Positions 1 through 7,919 of a stretch of 33,515 nucleotides of DNA are shown here, in pieces. The stretch spans positions 1-33,515 of the forward strand of contig CAKZYJ010000258.1 of NCBI GenBank assembly GCA_937884755.1, given 5' to 3'. This DNA is from an uncultured Flammeovirgaceae bacterium. GTDB lineage: Bacteria > Bacteroidota > Bacteroidia > Cytophagales > Cyclobacteriaceae. A program made the position numbers and the translations under genes. The notes under the pieces were generated by a model that was not told the origin of the DNA, did no database searches, and saw only the letters and a program-made list of their open reading frames with translations. Position 1 is the stretch's first letter; each line of letters begins with the position of its first letter.

Positions 1-775
1 AGTTGTTCACCCCGCCAATGAATTGATAGGCAGTAGAATCTTCCCAGGTTTCGTAGCCCGGTTGACCCGGTTGCGGAATGGTATGGAAAATCCAGGCTTG
101 TTCCCCGGTCCGAATATTGAAAGCTCGAATGTGACCCGGAGCCGCTGGAAGTCGCTCGGAATTGAGAGCCCCCATAATAATCAGGTCTCTATAAATGGTT
201 CCGGGAGCGTGATAGCGGTACGAAAGTCCTTCTATATCGCGTCCTAATCCTTTTCGTAGATCAATGTATCCATTTTCCCCAAAATTGGCTACCGGCTCGC
301 CAGTTAAGGCATCAAGGGCGTACAATTTCTCATCAGCAGAAAAAACTAATCGTCGGTCGTCGCCATCCTCCCAATAAGCCAGTCCCCTGGTAAAACTGAC
401 TTTATCTGTACCCTGAAACGGATTAAATTCCCAAAGCCGCTTGCCGCTTGCCGCTTGCACTGCAAATATTTTCATGCCGGGTGATGCTCCGTACAAGATC
501 GTATCTACCACCAAGGGATTACATTGTATATAATTATCTTTTCCAATATCACCCGAAGCATAGGTCCAAGCTACTTCTAAATCCTGAACATTACTCAGAT
601 TAATCTGCTCCAAGGTGGAGTAGTGGGTGCGCGCTGGATCGCCCAAATAATGGCTCCAGCTTTGATAATAGGATTGTTGATTACGTTCAGGTTCGGTTAC
701 ATCTGCCGTTTGGCACGAAAACATACCGGTTGTAATGAGAAACAAAAAAAGGGAGAGGAAGGCATAATTAGGCAT
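1..775 (-). CDS. PQQ-dependent dehydrogenase family lipoprotein, N-terminal part (gene runs off the window)
   Basis: This is the first 258 codons of a gene that continues left of the window. It starts at ATG 775-773. The product begins with a hydrophobic segment ending MFSC, which looks like a lipoprotein signal, so the enzyme is probably anchored on the periplasmic face of an envelope membrane. About 20 residues later comes YLGDPARTHYSTLEQIN, then LEVAWTYASGD. These are the first blades of the eight-bladed propeller of membrane-bound glucose and alcohol quinoproteins. Further blade signatures (KRLWEF, YALDALTG, RTGEQAWIF) follow. By family, such enzymes oxidise sugars or alcohols in the periplasm with pyrroloquinoline quinone and feed electrons to the respiratory chain. 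The substrate cannot be told from this fragment, and the catalytic and PQQ-contacting residues lie outside the window. It is read divergently from the gene at 1461. Confidence 0.85.
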   Translation of the reverse strand, partial: MPNYAFLSLFLFLITTGMFSCQTADVTEPERNQQSYYQSWSHYLGDPARTHYSTLEQINLSNVQDLEVAWTYASGDIGKDNYIQCNPLVVDTILYGASPGMKIFAVQAASGKRLWEFNPFQGTDKVSFTRGLAYWEDGDDRRLVFSADEKLYALDALTGEPVANFGENGYIDLRKGLGRDIEGLSYRYHAPGTIYRDLIIMGALNSERLPAAPGHIRAFNIRTGEQAWIFHTIPQPGQPGYETWEDSTAYQFIGGVNN

Positions 776-1027
776 GAGTTTGAAAGATTTTCCCCTGGAA
801 AAATACAGCTTAAAGTTGAAAATAAAAAAGCGCTAATTTGGATCACAGTTTCTACCGAGATTATGGAATCCAGGCTATTTTTTGGATAGGATAAATTCGA
901 ATTCTCGCTTCCAAAACATTCGCCTTGAGACTACTTACCGCTGATTGTATTTCCCGATTTTTACTTCGGAATAGCTTCTATTTTGTCTTATTCGGTACTG
1001 AACCGGCACAAATTCAGAATATATCAC

Positions 1028-1102
1028 AAAACAAGTACTCGTAAAATAACCCAAAACCTTACTTATTTATTTAAATGATATTAGTAAGGCTCTACTTGTT
1101 TT
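1028..1102. repeat. Nested inverted repeat in a divergent promoter region
   Basis: Outer arms AAAACAAGTA (1028-1037) and TACTTGTTTT (1093-1102) are perfect 10-bp inverted copies. Inside them CCTTACT (1057-1063) and AGTAAGG (1083-1089) form a second perfect pair. The element is off-centre between the two divergent genes. It could be a regulator-binding site or the remains of a small mobile repeat. Its AT richness makes a chance origin possible. Confidence 0.4.
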
Positions 1103-1282
1103 ATTTTAATTTTGAATAAAAAGAGTTATTTCAATAATTCACGGTCAATTCTTTTATATATCTGATTTTCAGATATTTACACACTATTTGCTCTGTCTAT
1201 TTATTTCGTTAGAAATATATTTTCATTAAAAAATTATAATATCGAACAGAGTGCTAATTACTTGTGTCAATTTGATTCTTAC

Positions 1283-1294
1283 ATGAACGTTCAT
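1283..1294. promoter_or_regulatory. 12-bp perfect palindrome, possible operator
   Basis: ATGAACGTTCAT is a perfect dyad about 170 bp before the ATG at 1461. Its length and symmetry suit a dimeric regulator, but no regulator gene is nearby and no promoter box could be tied to it. Confidence 0.25.
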
Positions 1295-1460
1295 ATCAGC
1301 AGCGCAGTAGAGTGCTCTAAGTAGCTGAATAACACATAATTCCCTTTAACCTTACGTTGTAATTTCAGTCTGTTTTATAGAATTGGCCGACAACCTAACT
1401 TGCAAATGCTAAATCTGTAACCAGAAGTCTGTCGACATAAGAACAGTACGTAATGCACAT

Positions 1461-3551
1461 ATGAATAGAATAATTGCAAAATACGTCTTATCGCTTTTGC
1501 TAGGACTCTACTCTTCCTTCTATCTTGCTGCTCAGGATAATAATCAACAATTGGCAAAAGAGTTTGTAGAGATTGGAGATGAGATTTACTTTGTCCAGAA
1601 AGCACCGGAGCAGGCCAAAGAAATGTACATTCAGGCGGCTCAGTTTGACCCTAATAACATCAAGGCCAACTACATGGCGGCTAAGACCATTACGGAAACC
1701 ATTAATAAAGGGGAAGCCATCCCTTACTTCCAAAAGGTTTTTGAACTAGACTCCGACTATAAATTTGACCTGTTGTATTCAATTGCTCGGGCCTACCAAT
1801 ACGGGCTTCAGTTTGAAGATGCTATTGAGAACTATAATCTGTATCTTAAAAAGCTAGATCAGGACAAAGACTACCGAGGAGAGGATAAAATCCCCGAAAA
1901 CCAGGTAAAACGACGTATTTACGAATGCAATAACGGCATTGAGTTTATGGCTAATGCCCGCAATTTCATCATTACTAACATTGGTAGTTCTATTAATTCC
2001 AACAGTCTGGACTACGCTCCGGTAATCAACGCCGACGAAACTATGATGATTTTTACTTCCCGTCGGAAGGAAGACAACCTTAACGAGAACGTATACGACG
2101 ATAACTTTGCGTACGAAGATATTTTTATCTCGTACAAAGAAAATGGCAAGTGGACCTCGGCCAAAAACATCGGTGAAACAGTAAATACGCTCTACTTCGA
2201 GTCAAATTCTGCACTTTCAGCAAGCGGTGAAGAATTATATATTTATCGTGATGAAAACAACGGAGACCTCTTTGTCTCGAATCAACGACCAGATAAATCA
2301 TGGTCGGAGCCACAGCCTGTAAGCGACAATATCAATTCTTCCTATTCTGAAAACTCCGTAACGATCTCTCCTGATGGACAAACCCTGTACTTTTCCAGCG
2401 ATCGCCCAGGTGGTTTCGGAGGACTGGATTTGTATAAATGTGAGAAAGACCGACGAGGTGAATGGGGTAAGGTGACCAACCTCGGTGAAACCGTGAATAC
2501 TCCTTACGATGAAGACGGAGTGTTTATTGACTTTGACGGTAAAACGCTCTACTTCAGTAGCCGGGGCCGTAAAGGAATGGGCGGTTATGATATTTTTAAA
2601 TCTATTTATGAACAGGAAAATGATAGCTGGTCAGAGCCTGTTAATCTCGGTTATCCAATTAATACTCCGGACGATGATATTTACTTTGTAAGTACTAAAG
2701 ATGGTAAGCGGGGATACTTCTCAACAGTTCGTAACGATGGGGTCGGTTACCTAGACATCTACATGGTAGAAATTCCTGACCAATCTGAAGATTTAGCCAA
2801 CAGACTAGAGAATAGGAATCAGCAAAATATGGCCGATGATGGTGGACTTGCCAACCGAAACGTAAAACAGGTGGCGAATGATAAGCCCACCCAAACATCG
2901 CTTCAGGCTGTACAACTCTTACTGAAAGTAGAAGATGCTTCAAACCAACAGGCCTTGGGTGCCAAGGTACTACTGAAAGGAAAACAGAAGAACGAGACTC
3001 TGCAAGCAGAAAAAATTGCCCCTGGTATCTATCAGTTTAATATCCGTAACGATAAGGCCGAGGAATATATGTTGGCAGTTGAAAAACCTGGGTACATGTA
3101 TAAAAATGTCCAGATCAGTATCCCTCCCATGTCTTCCGAAGCTCAGGAGTTCAGAAAGAAAGTCTCGCTTGATCCGGTAGTTACTGATTACCGAATGATT
3201 TTAGAGTTCGTATATTTCGACATTAATAGTGCCCAGCTCAAAGATAGCTCTCAGGGCGAGTTAGAACGATTGAAAAGCTTTTTATCCGCAAATCCCGCAG
3301 TACGAGTGGAAATTGCCGGACATACTGATAGTAGTGGTCCGGCTACTTACAATCAAACCCTGTCACAAAAGCGAGCTCAAGCAATTGTAGATTATCTAAT
3401 TGAGCAGGGGATCACCACCGAACGCTTAGCCGCCCGAGGCTACGGTGAGGCTGATCCCATTGCCAGTAACGATGATGAAGCCGAAGGCCGAGAACTAAAC
3501 CGCCGGGTAGAGTTACGGGTACTTGAAACTCAAAAGATTGCCAACCAATAG
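1461..3551 (+). CDS. PorE-like TPR / PD40 beta-propeller / OmpA-C envelope protein
   Basis: The 696-residue protein starts with a signal peptide (about residues 1-25, cleavage near LAAQ). A helical TPR block follows (about 30-150), then PD40/WD40-like propeller strands (about 165-440) with repeats such as LYFSSDRPGGFGGLDLYK and LYFSSRGRKGMGGYDIFK. A small carboxypeptidase-regulatory-like beta domain (about 490-565) precedes an OmpA C-terminal domain (about 575-690) with FVYFDINSAQL, EIAGHTDSSG and NRRVELRV. The OmpA domain binds peptidoglycan. The order TPR, propeller, CRD, OmpA is that described for PorE of the type IX secretion system. Unlike the Porphyromonas protein, this one lacks a lipobox cysteine. 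Bacteroidota often carry several paralogues of this architecture, so a true PorE role is an inference, favoured by porT lying 0.8 kb downstream. Confidence 0.85.
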   Translation: MNRIIAKYVLSLLLGLYSSFYLAAQDNNQQLAKEFVEIGDEIYFVQKAPEQAKEMYIQAAQFDPNNIKANYMAAKTITETINKGEAIPYFQKVFELDSDYKFDLLYSIARAYQYGLQFEDAIENYNLYLKKLDQDKDYRGEDKIPENQVKRRIYECNNGIEFMANARNFIITNIGSSINSNSLDYAPVINADETMMIFTSRRKEDNLNENVYDDNFAYEDIFISYKENGKWTSAKNIGETVNTLYFESNSALSASGEELYIYRDENNGDLFVSNQRPDKSWSEPQPVSDNINSSYSENSVTISPDGQTLYFSSDRPGGFGGLDLYKCEKDRRGEWGKVTNLGETVNTPYDEDGVFIDFDGKTLYFSSRGRKGMGGYDIFKSIYEQENDSWSEPVNLGYPINTPDDDIYFVSTKDGKRGYFSTVRNDGVGYLDIYMVEIPDQSEDLANRLENRNQQNMADDGGLANRNVKQVANDKPTQTSLQAVQLLLKVEDASNQQALGAKVLLKGKQKNETLQAEKIAPGIYQFNIRNDKAEEYMLAVEKPGYMYKNVQISIPPMSSEAQEFRKKVSLDPVVTDYRMILEFVYFDINSAQLKDSSQGELERLKSFLSANPAVRVEIAGHTDSSGPATYNQTLSQKRAQAIVDYLIEQGITTERLAARGYGEADPIASNDDEAEGRELNRRVELRVLETQKIANQ

Positions 3552-3602
3552 CAACTCGTTGAATTTTACCAACCTGACCCGAAACTCAACTTATTTACTG
3601 CG

Positions 3603-3675
3603 AACCCTACTGGTGGCGAACAAAATTTTGTTCTTGCCCGTTGGATAACCATACTTAATCGAAAATAGTAGGGTT
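3603..3675. repeat. Nested palindromes in the leader of ubiE-porT
   Basis: AACCCTACT (3603-3611) and AGTAGGGTT (3667-3675) are perfect 9-bp inverted arms. They enclose a separate 16-bp perfect palindrome, GAACAAAATTTTGTTC (3618-3633). The right arm ends 13 bases before the preferred ubiE ATG, so a folded transcript could affect ubiE translation. The inner palindrome could instead help terminate the upstream gene, although no T-run follows it. Confidence 0.4.
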
Positions 3676-3688
3676 GAATAAGCAGATT

Positions 3689-4417
3689 ATGGAAGTTGTT
3701 CCTTACAAAAACCAATCATCTTCAAAAAAAGAGCAGGTAGCCCAGATGTTTAACAACATCAGTCGGCGCTACGATCTGCTAAATCATTTACTAAGTCTGG
3801 GTATTGATATTTTCTGGCGTAAGCAAGCGATTAAGCTGCTAAAGCCTTACCAGCCCAAACAAATACTGGACGTGGCTACCGGCACCGCCGATTTTGCTAT
3901 TGAAGCTTTAGCGCTAAATCCAGACAAAGTAATTGGAGTAGATATATCCGACGGAATGCTGGATCAGGGTCGCGAAAAATTAACCCGCCGTCATCTAGAT
4001 GATCGGATCGAGTTGCGACTCGGAGACTCGGAAAGATTGCAATTTGAAGATAATATTTTTGATGCCGTCATCGTTGCTTTTGGAGTACGTAATTTTGAAA
4101 ATCTCCAAGATGGATTGGAAGATATGTTCCGGGTGTTAAAACCGGGTGGAAGGCTAGTTGTACTAGAGTTTTCTAAGCCTACCGGTTTCCCGATGAGGCA
4201 ACTGTATAACTTTTACTTCAAAAACATTCTTCCCCTAATTGGAAAAGTAATTTCTAAAGACCAGTCTGCTTATACCTACTTGCCTGAATCAGTACAGAAG
4301 TTCCCGGACGGTCAGGCGTTTTTGCAGGTATTACAACGAGTGGGCTACACTGAAACACGATGCAAAGCACTCACCTTCGGCATAAGCTCAATATACATCG
4401 GAAAAAAAGCCTCTTAA
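3689..4417 (+). CDS. ubiE: Demethylmenaquinone (ubiquinone-type) C-methyltransferase
   Basis: This cytoplasmic SAM-dependent methyltransferase carries out the last step of menaquinone synthesis, methylation of demethylmenaquinone. The SAM-binding motif reads DVATGTADFAIEAL, with the acidic ribose-binding motif GVDISDGMLDQG. The family signature FGVRNFENLQDGL and the strand PGGRLVVLEFS follow. I chose ATG 3689, which gives MEVVPYKNQ and 242 residues, the usual family start. An in-frame TTG at 3674 would add five residues. The 3' end overlaps the porT reading frame by 58 bases, so translation of the two is probably coupled. In Bacteroidota the quinone is menaquinone, hence menG is an equally good name. 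Confidence 0.95.
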   Translation: MEVVPYKNQSSSKKEQVAQMFNNISRRYDLLNHLLSLGIDIFWRKQAIKLLKPYQPKQILDVATGTADFAIEALALNPDKVIGVDISDGMLDQGREKLTRRHLDDRIELRLGDSERLQFEDNIFDAVIVAFGVRNFENLQDGLEDMFRVLKPGGRLVVLEFSKPTGFPMRQLYNFYFKNILPLIGKVISKDQSAYTYLPESVQKFPDGQAFLQVLQRVGYTETRCKALTFGISSIYIGKKAS

Positions 4418-5121
4418 CTGCTCTCTTGGTTATTACTCTGTTTTCAGCCGGCTGGGCTCAGCAGGTCGGGGGCAGGATGTACACCAAATCAGACAATCTC
4501 CCCAATTACGATAACCGTTGGCTTCACTACGGTTTTGCTATTGGAATGCATTCTTCAGGTTTCCGGATTCAGTATGGTGATGAATTTACTTCGCCGGAAT
4601 TTGACTCGCTGCAATCAGTTATGGCGTCTTCTACTTTTGGCTTTTCTCTAGGGCTTATTGCTAACTTCCGTATAGCCGATTATCTAGATATACGGGTTGT
4701 ACCTGAAGTGGTATTCTACGAAAATCGCCTGGACTACCGCTATATTCAGGGAGGACAATTAGTTACTGACCAGCAGACGGTAGAGTCTACGTTTATTGAA
4801 GTACCTATTCTATTTAAGTATAAATCTGTGCGCCGGGGTAATCACCGATTATACCTGATAGGCGGGGTAGAAGCCGGTATTGAAGCTACGGGAAGAGACA
4901 AAGGCGGCAATGAACGCGACCGCTTGCTAACAGAAAGTAACAACCTTTCGTTACAGGCCGGATTTGGGATGGATATTTACTTCCCCTTGTTCAAATTTGC
5001 TCCAGAAGTGCGCTACTCTCGTGGTATCTCTAACGTGCTCAGCGATAACGATAATCGCTACCATAATCCGCTTAACCGGATAGCCACCAATACGGTCACC
5101 CTTTACTTGCTGTTTGAATAG
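4360..5121 (+). CDS. porT: PorT family outer-membrane protein of the type IX secretion system
   Basis: The 253-residue protein has a basic N-terminus, a hydrophobic signal (SLLTALLVITLFSAGWAQ) and then an all-beta body with alternating pattern, as expected for a small outer-membrane barrel. The segment PNYDNRWLHYGFAIGMHSSG, the later FRIADYLDIRVVPEVVF and the ending NTVTLYLLFE fit the PorT/SprT family, which is needed for secretion of C-terminal-domain cargo and for gliding in Bacteroidota. It starts at ATG 4360 inside ubiE. No later ATG would keep the signal peptide, so the 58-base overlap is probably real. The ubiE-porT pairing is, from memory, common in this phylum and supports the call. 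Confidence 0.88.
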   Translation: MQSTHLRHKLNIHRKKSLLTALLVITLFSAGWAQQVGGRMYTKSDNLPNYDNRWLHYGFAIGMHSSGFRIQYGDEFTSPEFDSLQSVMASSTFGFSLGLIANFRIADYLDIRVVPEVVFYENRLDYRYIQGGQLVTDQQTVESTFIEVPILFKYKSVRRGNHRLYLIGGVEAGIEATGRDKGGNERDRLLTESNNLSLQAGFGMDIYFPLFKFAPEVRYSRGISNVLSDNDNRYHNPLNRIATNTVTLYLLFE

Positions 5122-5123
5122 TT

Positions 5124-5279
5124 TTGGCTAAGCACCGAAAAAAGGGAGACCTACCCAGCAAAATATGTCCCGTTTGCCAACGGCCTTTTAGCTGGCGAAA
5201 GAAGTGGGCAGATGACTGGGATCAGGTAGTCTACTGTAGTGAGCGCTGTCGCCGTAATAAGAATCAAGCTTCTGCGTAA
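5124..5279 (+). CDS. Short DUF2256-type zinc-ribbon protein
   Basis: A 51-residue protein starts at TTG 5124, two bases after the porT stop, and ends at TAA 5277-5279. It reads LPSKICPVCQRPFSWRKKW, then DDWDQVVYCSERCRR. The CxxC...CxxxC spacing and the PFSWRKKW core match the DUF2256 family, small proteins of unknown function that probably bind zinc. No ATG is available, because an in-frame TGA lies just upstream at 5115-5117. Homologues are often found near photolyase-related genes, but none is seen here. It is likely co-transcribed with ubiE and porT. The frame is certain from the motif; the function is unknown. Confidence 0.85.
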   Translation: MAKHRKKGDLPSKICPVCQRPFSWRKKWADDWDQVVYCSERCRRNKNQASA

Positions 5280-5302
5280 TTCCAATATTCTTTCTGTCTG
5301 CC

Positions 5303-6391
5303 TTACTGTACATCCTGACCTGGACCAAAAGTGAGTACTTCTTCTCGCTGAGCAACGATATCACAAGCGAGGTAAATAGCCTGACGCATAGACTCCGGAT
5401 TTGCCTCGTTTTTTCCGGCAATACCGTAAGCCGTTCCGTGATCAGGAGAGGTTCGGACGACTGATAAGCCCGCGGTATAATTCACTCCCTTCTCAAACGC
5501 CAGCGTCTTGAAGGGAATCAATCCCTGGTCATGATACATCGCAAGCACCGAGTCAAAGTGCTGATGCTGATAAGCCCCAAAGAAGCCATCTGAAGGAAAT
5601 GGACCAAAGATTAATTTACCCTTGCCCCGCAACTCTTCAATCACTGGAAGGATAATATCCTGCTCTTCCGAACCTAGTAGCCCATCTTCTCCCGCGTGCG
5701 GGTTCAATCCCAACACAGCAATCCGGGGTTTGCCAATACCAAAATCGCTCATCAACGATTGCTCCATAGCCAGTAGCTTCTGCCGTACTTTGCTACGGGT
5801 AATTTTCTGACTTACCTGATGAAGGGGAACATGTCCCGTGACCACCCCAATTCGTAAATCTTCGTGCACCAACAACATTAAATGCTCTTCAGCTTCAAAA
5901 GTATTAGCCAGATATTCGGTATGGCCCGGAAAGCTGAAGTCTTTATTCTGGATGTTGTTTTTGTTAATTGGGGCGGTTACTATCGCTGATATTTTTTTGT
6001 TTTTAAGGGCTTGCGTTGCCTGCCCCAGAGCTTTCCAAGCCGCTTGTCCCGCTGGTTCAGTTACTTTACCCGGTTGAAGATCTACTGGGTCCTGCCAGCA
6101 ATTATACACATTCACTTTGCCGTAGGCGATATTTCCCAGTTCCTTAATCGTCATGAAGTTGAACTGCTCTAGATCACATTGTTTACGGTAGTAAGAAATC
6201 ACTTTGGCTGAACCAAAGATGATAGGAGTCATCTGATTGAGGATTCGTTTATCCTGCAATGCTTTGATAATCACTTCCGGTCCAATCCCATTGACATCAC
6301 CAATACTGATTCCAATTACTGGCAGATTACCTTTGCGGTTCTTGGGTTTGGGGTTAGTTGCTTGTTTCCAGCCATTCGTAGTAGCATTCAT
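5303..6391 (-). CDS. pdxA: 4-hydroxythreonine-4-phosphate dehydrogenase
   Basis: This enzyme oxidises 4-phosphohydroxy-L-threonine in the DXP-dependent route to pyridoxal 5'-phosphate. The 362-residue protein shows the N-terminal GISIGDVNGIGPEVI, the metal-binding histidine segments FPGHTEYLANTF, VTGHVPLHQVS and YHDQGLIPFK, the GLNPHAGEDG loop, and the C-terminal RTSPDHGTAYGIAGK. Length is slightly above the usual 320-340 because of a short basic N-terminal extension. ATG 6391 is the clear start. The gene converges on the DUF2256-type gene with a 23-bp gap. It follows the aminopeptidase gene by only 5 bp on the same strand, so the two are probably one transcript. Confidence 0.95.
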   Translation of the reverse strand: MNATTNGWKQATNPKPKNRKGNLPVIGISIGDVNGIGPEVIIKALQDKRILNQMTPIIFGSAKVISYYRKQCDLEQFNFMTIKELGNIAYGKVNVYNCWQDPVDLQPGKVTEPAGQAAWKALGQATQALKNKKISAIVTAPINKNNIQNKDFSFPGHTEYLANTFEAEEHLMLLVHEDLRIGVVTGHVPLHQVSQKITRSKVRQKLLAMEQSLMSDFGIGKPRIAVLGLNPHAGEDGLLGSEEQDIILPVIEELRGKGKLIFGPFPSDGFFGAYQHQHFDSVLAMYHDQGLIPFKTLAFEKGVNYTAGLSVVRTSPDHGTAYGIAGKNEANPESMRQAIYLACDIVAQREEVLTFGPGQDVQ

Positions 6392-6396
6392 AAGAA

Positions 6397-7833
6397 TCAG
6401 GCAGATTTGGAAAGGTTCTTGAAAAAACGGTACAACAGTCGTACACCAGCCCCGGTTCCGTTTTTACTGCGGTATCCGTCCGAGCTATCCAGAAAAGCTA
6501 CTCCGGCAATATCCAGGTGAATCCATTCGTAATCAGTAAAGTGCTCCAGAAACATACCGGCAGTAATAGCCCCTGCGGTGCGTCCGCCAATATTCTTTAG
6601 ATCAGCAATATCCGATTTAAGATAACCCCGGTATTCTTTCCACAAAGGCAGCTCTACCAATCGCTCGTAAGTTTGATTACCCGCCTCCTTTAGTTGGTTT
6701 TTATACTCTTCGGAAGCCGTTCCCATCATCACCATTCCTTCCTTACCGATAGCCATCACCGCTGCCCCGGTCAGGGTTGCCAGGTCAATCACTAGTTCCG
6801 GTTTGTATTTTTTAGCAAACGATAGTGCGTCCGCCAATATCAACCTCCCCTCAGCATCTGTATTCAAAACTTCCACCGTAGAGCCATCCGAAATGGTAAT
6901 TACATCGCCCGGAACGATGGCATTACCCCCCGGACGATTATCGGTAGCTGGTACCAACCCCACCAAATGGATAGGCAACTTGTTTTTAGCCACGGCTACC
7001 ATTGTTCCGATTACCGCTGCCGAGCCACCCATATCAGACTTCATGGTATCCATTGAGGTAGAAGGCTTCAAGCTTAGTCCTCCAGTATCGTAGGTCACCC
7101 CTTTTCCCACAATGACGTAGGGTTGTTTATTGATAGACTTCTCCGGTTTATACTCTAATACATTAAACGTTGGTGGATCAGGGCTACCAGCGTTTACTCC
7201 CAACAGACCGCCCATCTTCAGCGAAGCTATCTTAGACTTATCAAATACGTCCACACTAAATCCTCCCTCCTTTCCGGCTTTTTTAAAAGCTTTACTAAGC
7301 TTTTCCGCATTGAGAGAAATGACAGGTTCGTTTACCAGATCGCGCGCCAGAAAGGTTCCTTCCACCAATGCGGATAATTCTTTTATATCAGCTCGCTTGA
7401 CTTCAGCGTGCACAATACTAATTTCGGATAACCCATCTCTTCCTTCCTTACTGTCTTTCTTGTAGCGGGAAAATTCGTAGGATGCAAGCAGAAGCCCCTC
7501 AGCAAAGGTCAGTAGTAGCTCCGGGGTTCCACCGGTTAGCTTCGCCTTCTTTATTCCCTCTTGCTTCACTAAAGAATAAAGCGAAGCACCACGTTTGCGA
7601 TAAGTTTCTAAAATATCGCTGGAGGAATCTTCAGTAGACTCATTAATAAGGTATAGCCAACGATCATACTGATTGAAGGCTACGACATCTTTCTTTTCTT
7701 TAATCTTTAGCTGTAGATATTTTCGTTCGGCATCACTGCTTAGGTAAGATTCAGCATTCTTCCCTTCACTGAGCAGCACTACCAAATGATCTTTTTCTTT
7801 TACCGACTTGGCAGATTTTAGCTTTATGGACAT
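6397..7833 (-). CDS. pepA: M17 family leucyl aminopeptidase
   Basis: This cytosolic two-metal aminopeptidase removes N-terminal residues from peptides. The catalytic core includes VGKGVTYDTGGLSLKPS (metal and catalytic lysine), the segment MDTMKSDMGGSAAV, and the family signature NTDAEGRLILADAL. The arginine of that signature and the upstream lysine are both present. The frame stays open to a TTG at 7881, but I prefer ATG 7833 (478 residues, MSIKLKSAKS). That choice leaves 86 bp for divergent promoters before rsmA, against 38 bp with the TTG. The N-terminal alpha/beta domain is weakly conserved, as is normal for M17 enzymes. No obvious signal peptide is present. Confidence 0.92.
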   Translation of the reverse strand: MSIKLKSAKSVKEKDHLVVLLSEGKNAESYLSSDAERKYLQLKIKEKKDVVAFNQYDRWLYLINESTEDSSSDILETYRKRGASLYSLVKQEGIKKAKLTGGTPELLLTFAEGLLLASYEFSRYKKDSKEGRDGLSEISIVHAEVKRADIKELSALVEGTFLARDLVNEPVISLNAEKLSKAFKKAGKEGGFSVDVFDKSKIASLKMGGLLGVNAGSPDPPTFNVLEYKPEKSINKQPYVIVGKGVTYDTGGLSLKPSTSMDTMKSDMGGSAAVIGTMVAVAKNKLPIHLVGLVPATDNRPGGNAIVPGDVITISDGSTVEVLNTDAEGRLILADALSFAKKYKPELVIDLATLTGAAVMAIGKEGMVMMGTASEEYKNQLKEAGNQTYERLVELPLWKEYRGYLKSDIADLKNIGGRTAGAITAGMFLEHFTDYEWIHLDIAGVAFLDSSDGYRSKNGTGAGVRLLYRFFKNLSKSA

Positions 7834-7919
7834 AGATTTGGGGGGTTTGCCGTGCAATTTAATAATGTTTTCGAGAATCAATGGCGAATCCTGGGGTTTA
7901 GTCCGTTACTTTACCAGCG

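Larger units (their letters stand above)
776..1460. other. AT-rich divergent intergenic region
   Basis: This 685-bp spacer lies between two divergently read genes. I found no convincing coding frame, RNA gene or perfect TAnnTTTG promoter box in it. It does contain a nested inverted repeat (1028-1102) and a 12-bp perfect palindrome (1283-1294), listed separately. It presumably carries the promoters of both flanking genes. Confidence 0.6.

Noticed and set aside
3674-3688. TTG 3674 as the ubiE start
   Set aside because: The ATG at 3689 gives the usual family N-terminus, and the TTG overlaps an inverted-repeat arm.
6803-7465. Open frames on the plus strand opposite the aminopeptidase gene
   Set aside because: They lie antisense to a clear M17 enzyme and have no domain pattern; they are by-products of its codon use.
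7834-7881. TTG 7881 as the aminopeptidase start
   Set aside because: ATG 7833 is available in frame and leaves room for divergent promoters; the extra 16 residues show no recognisable feature.
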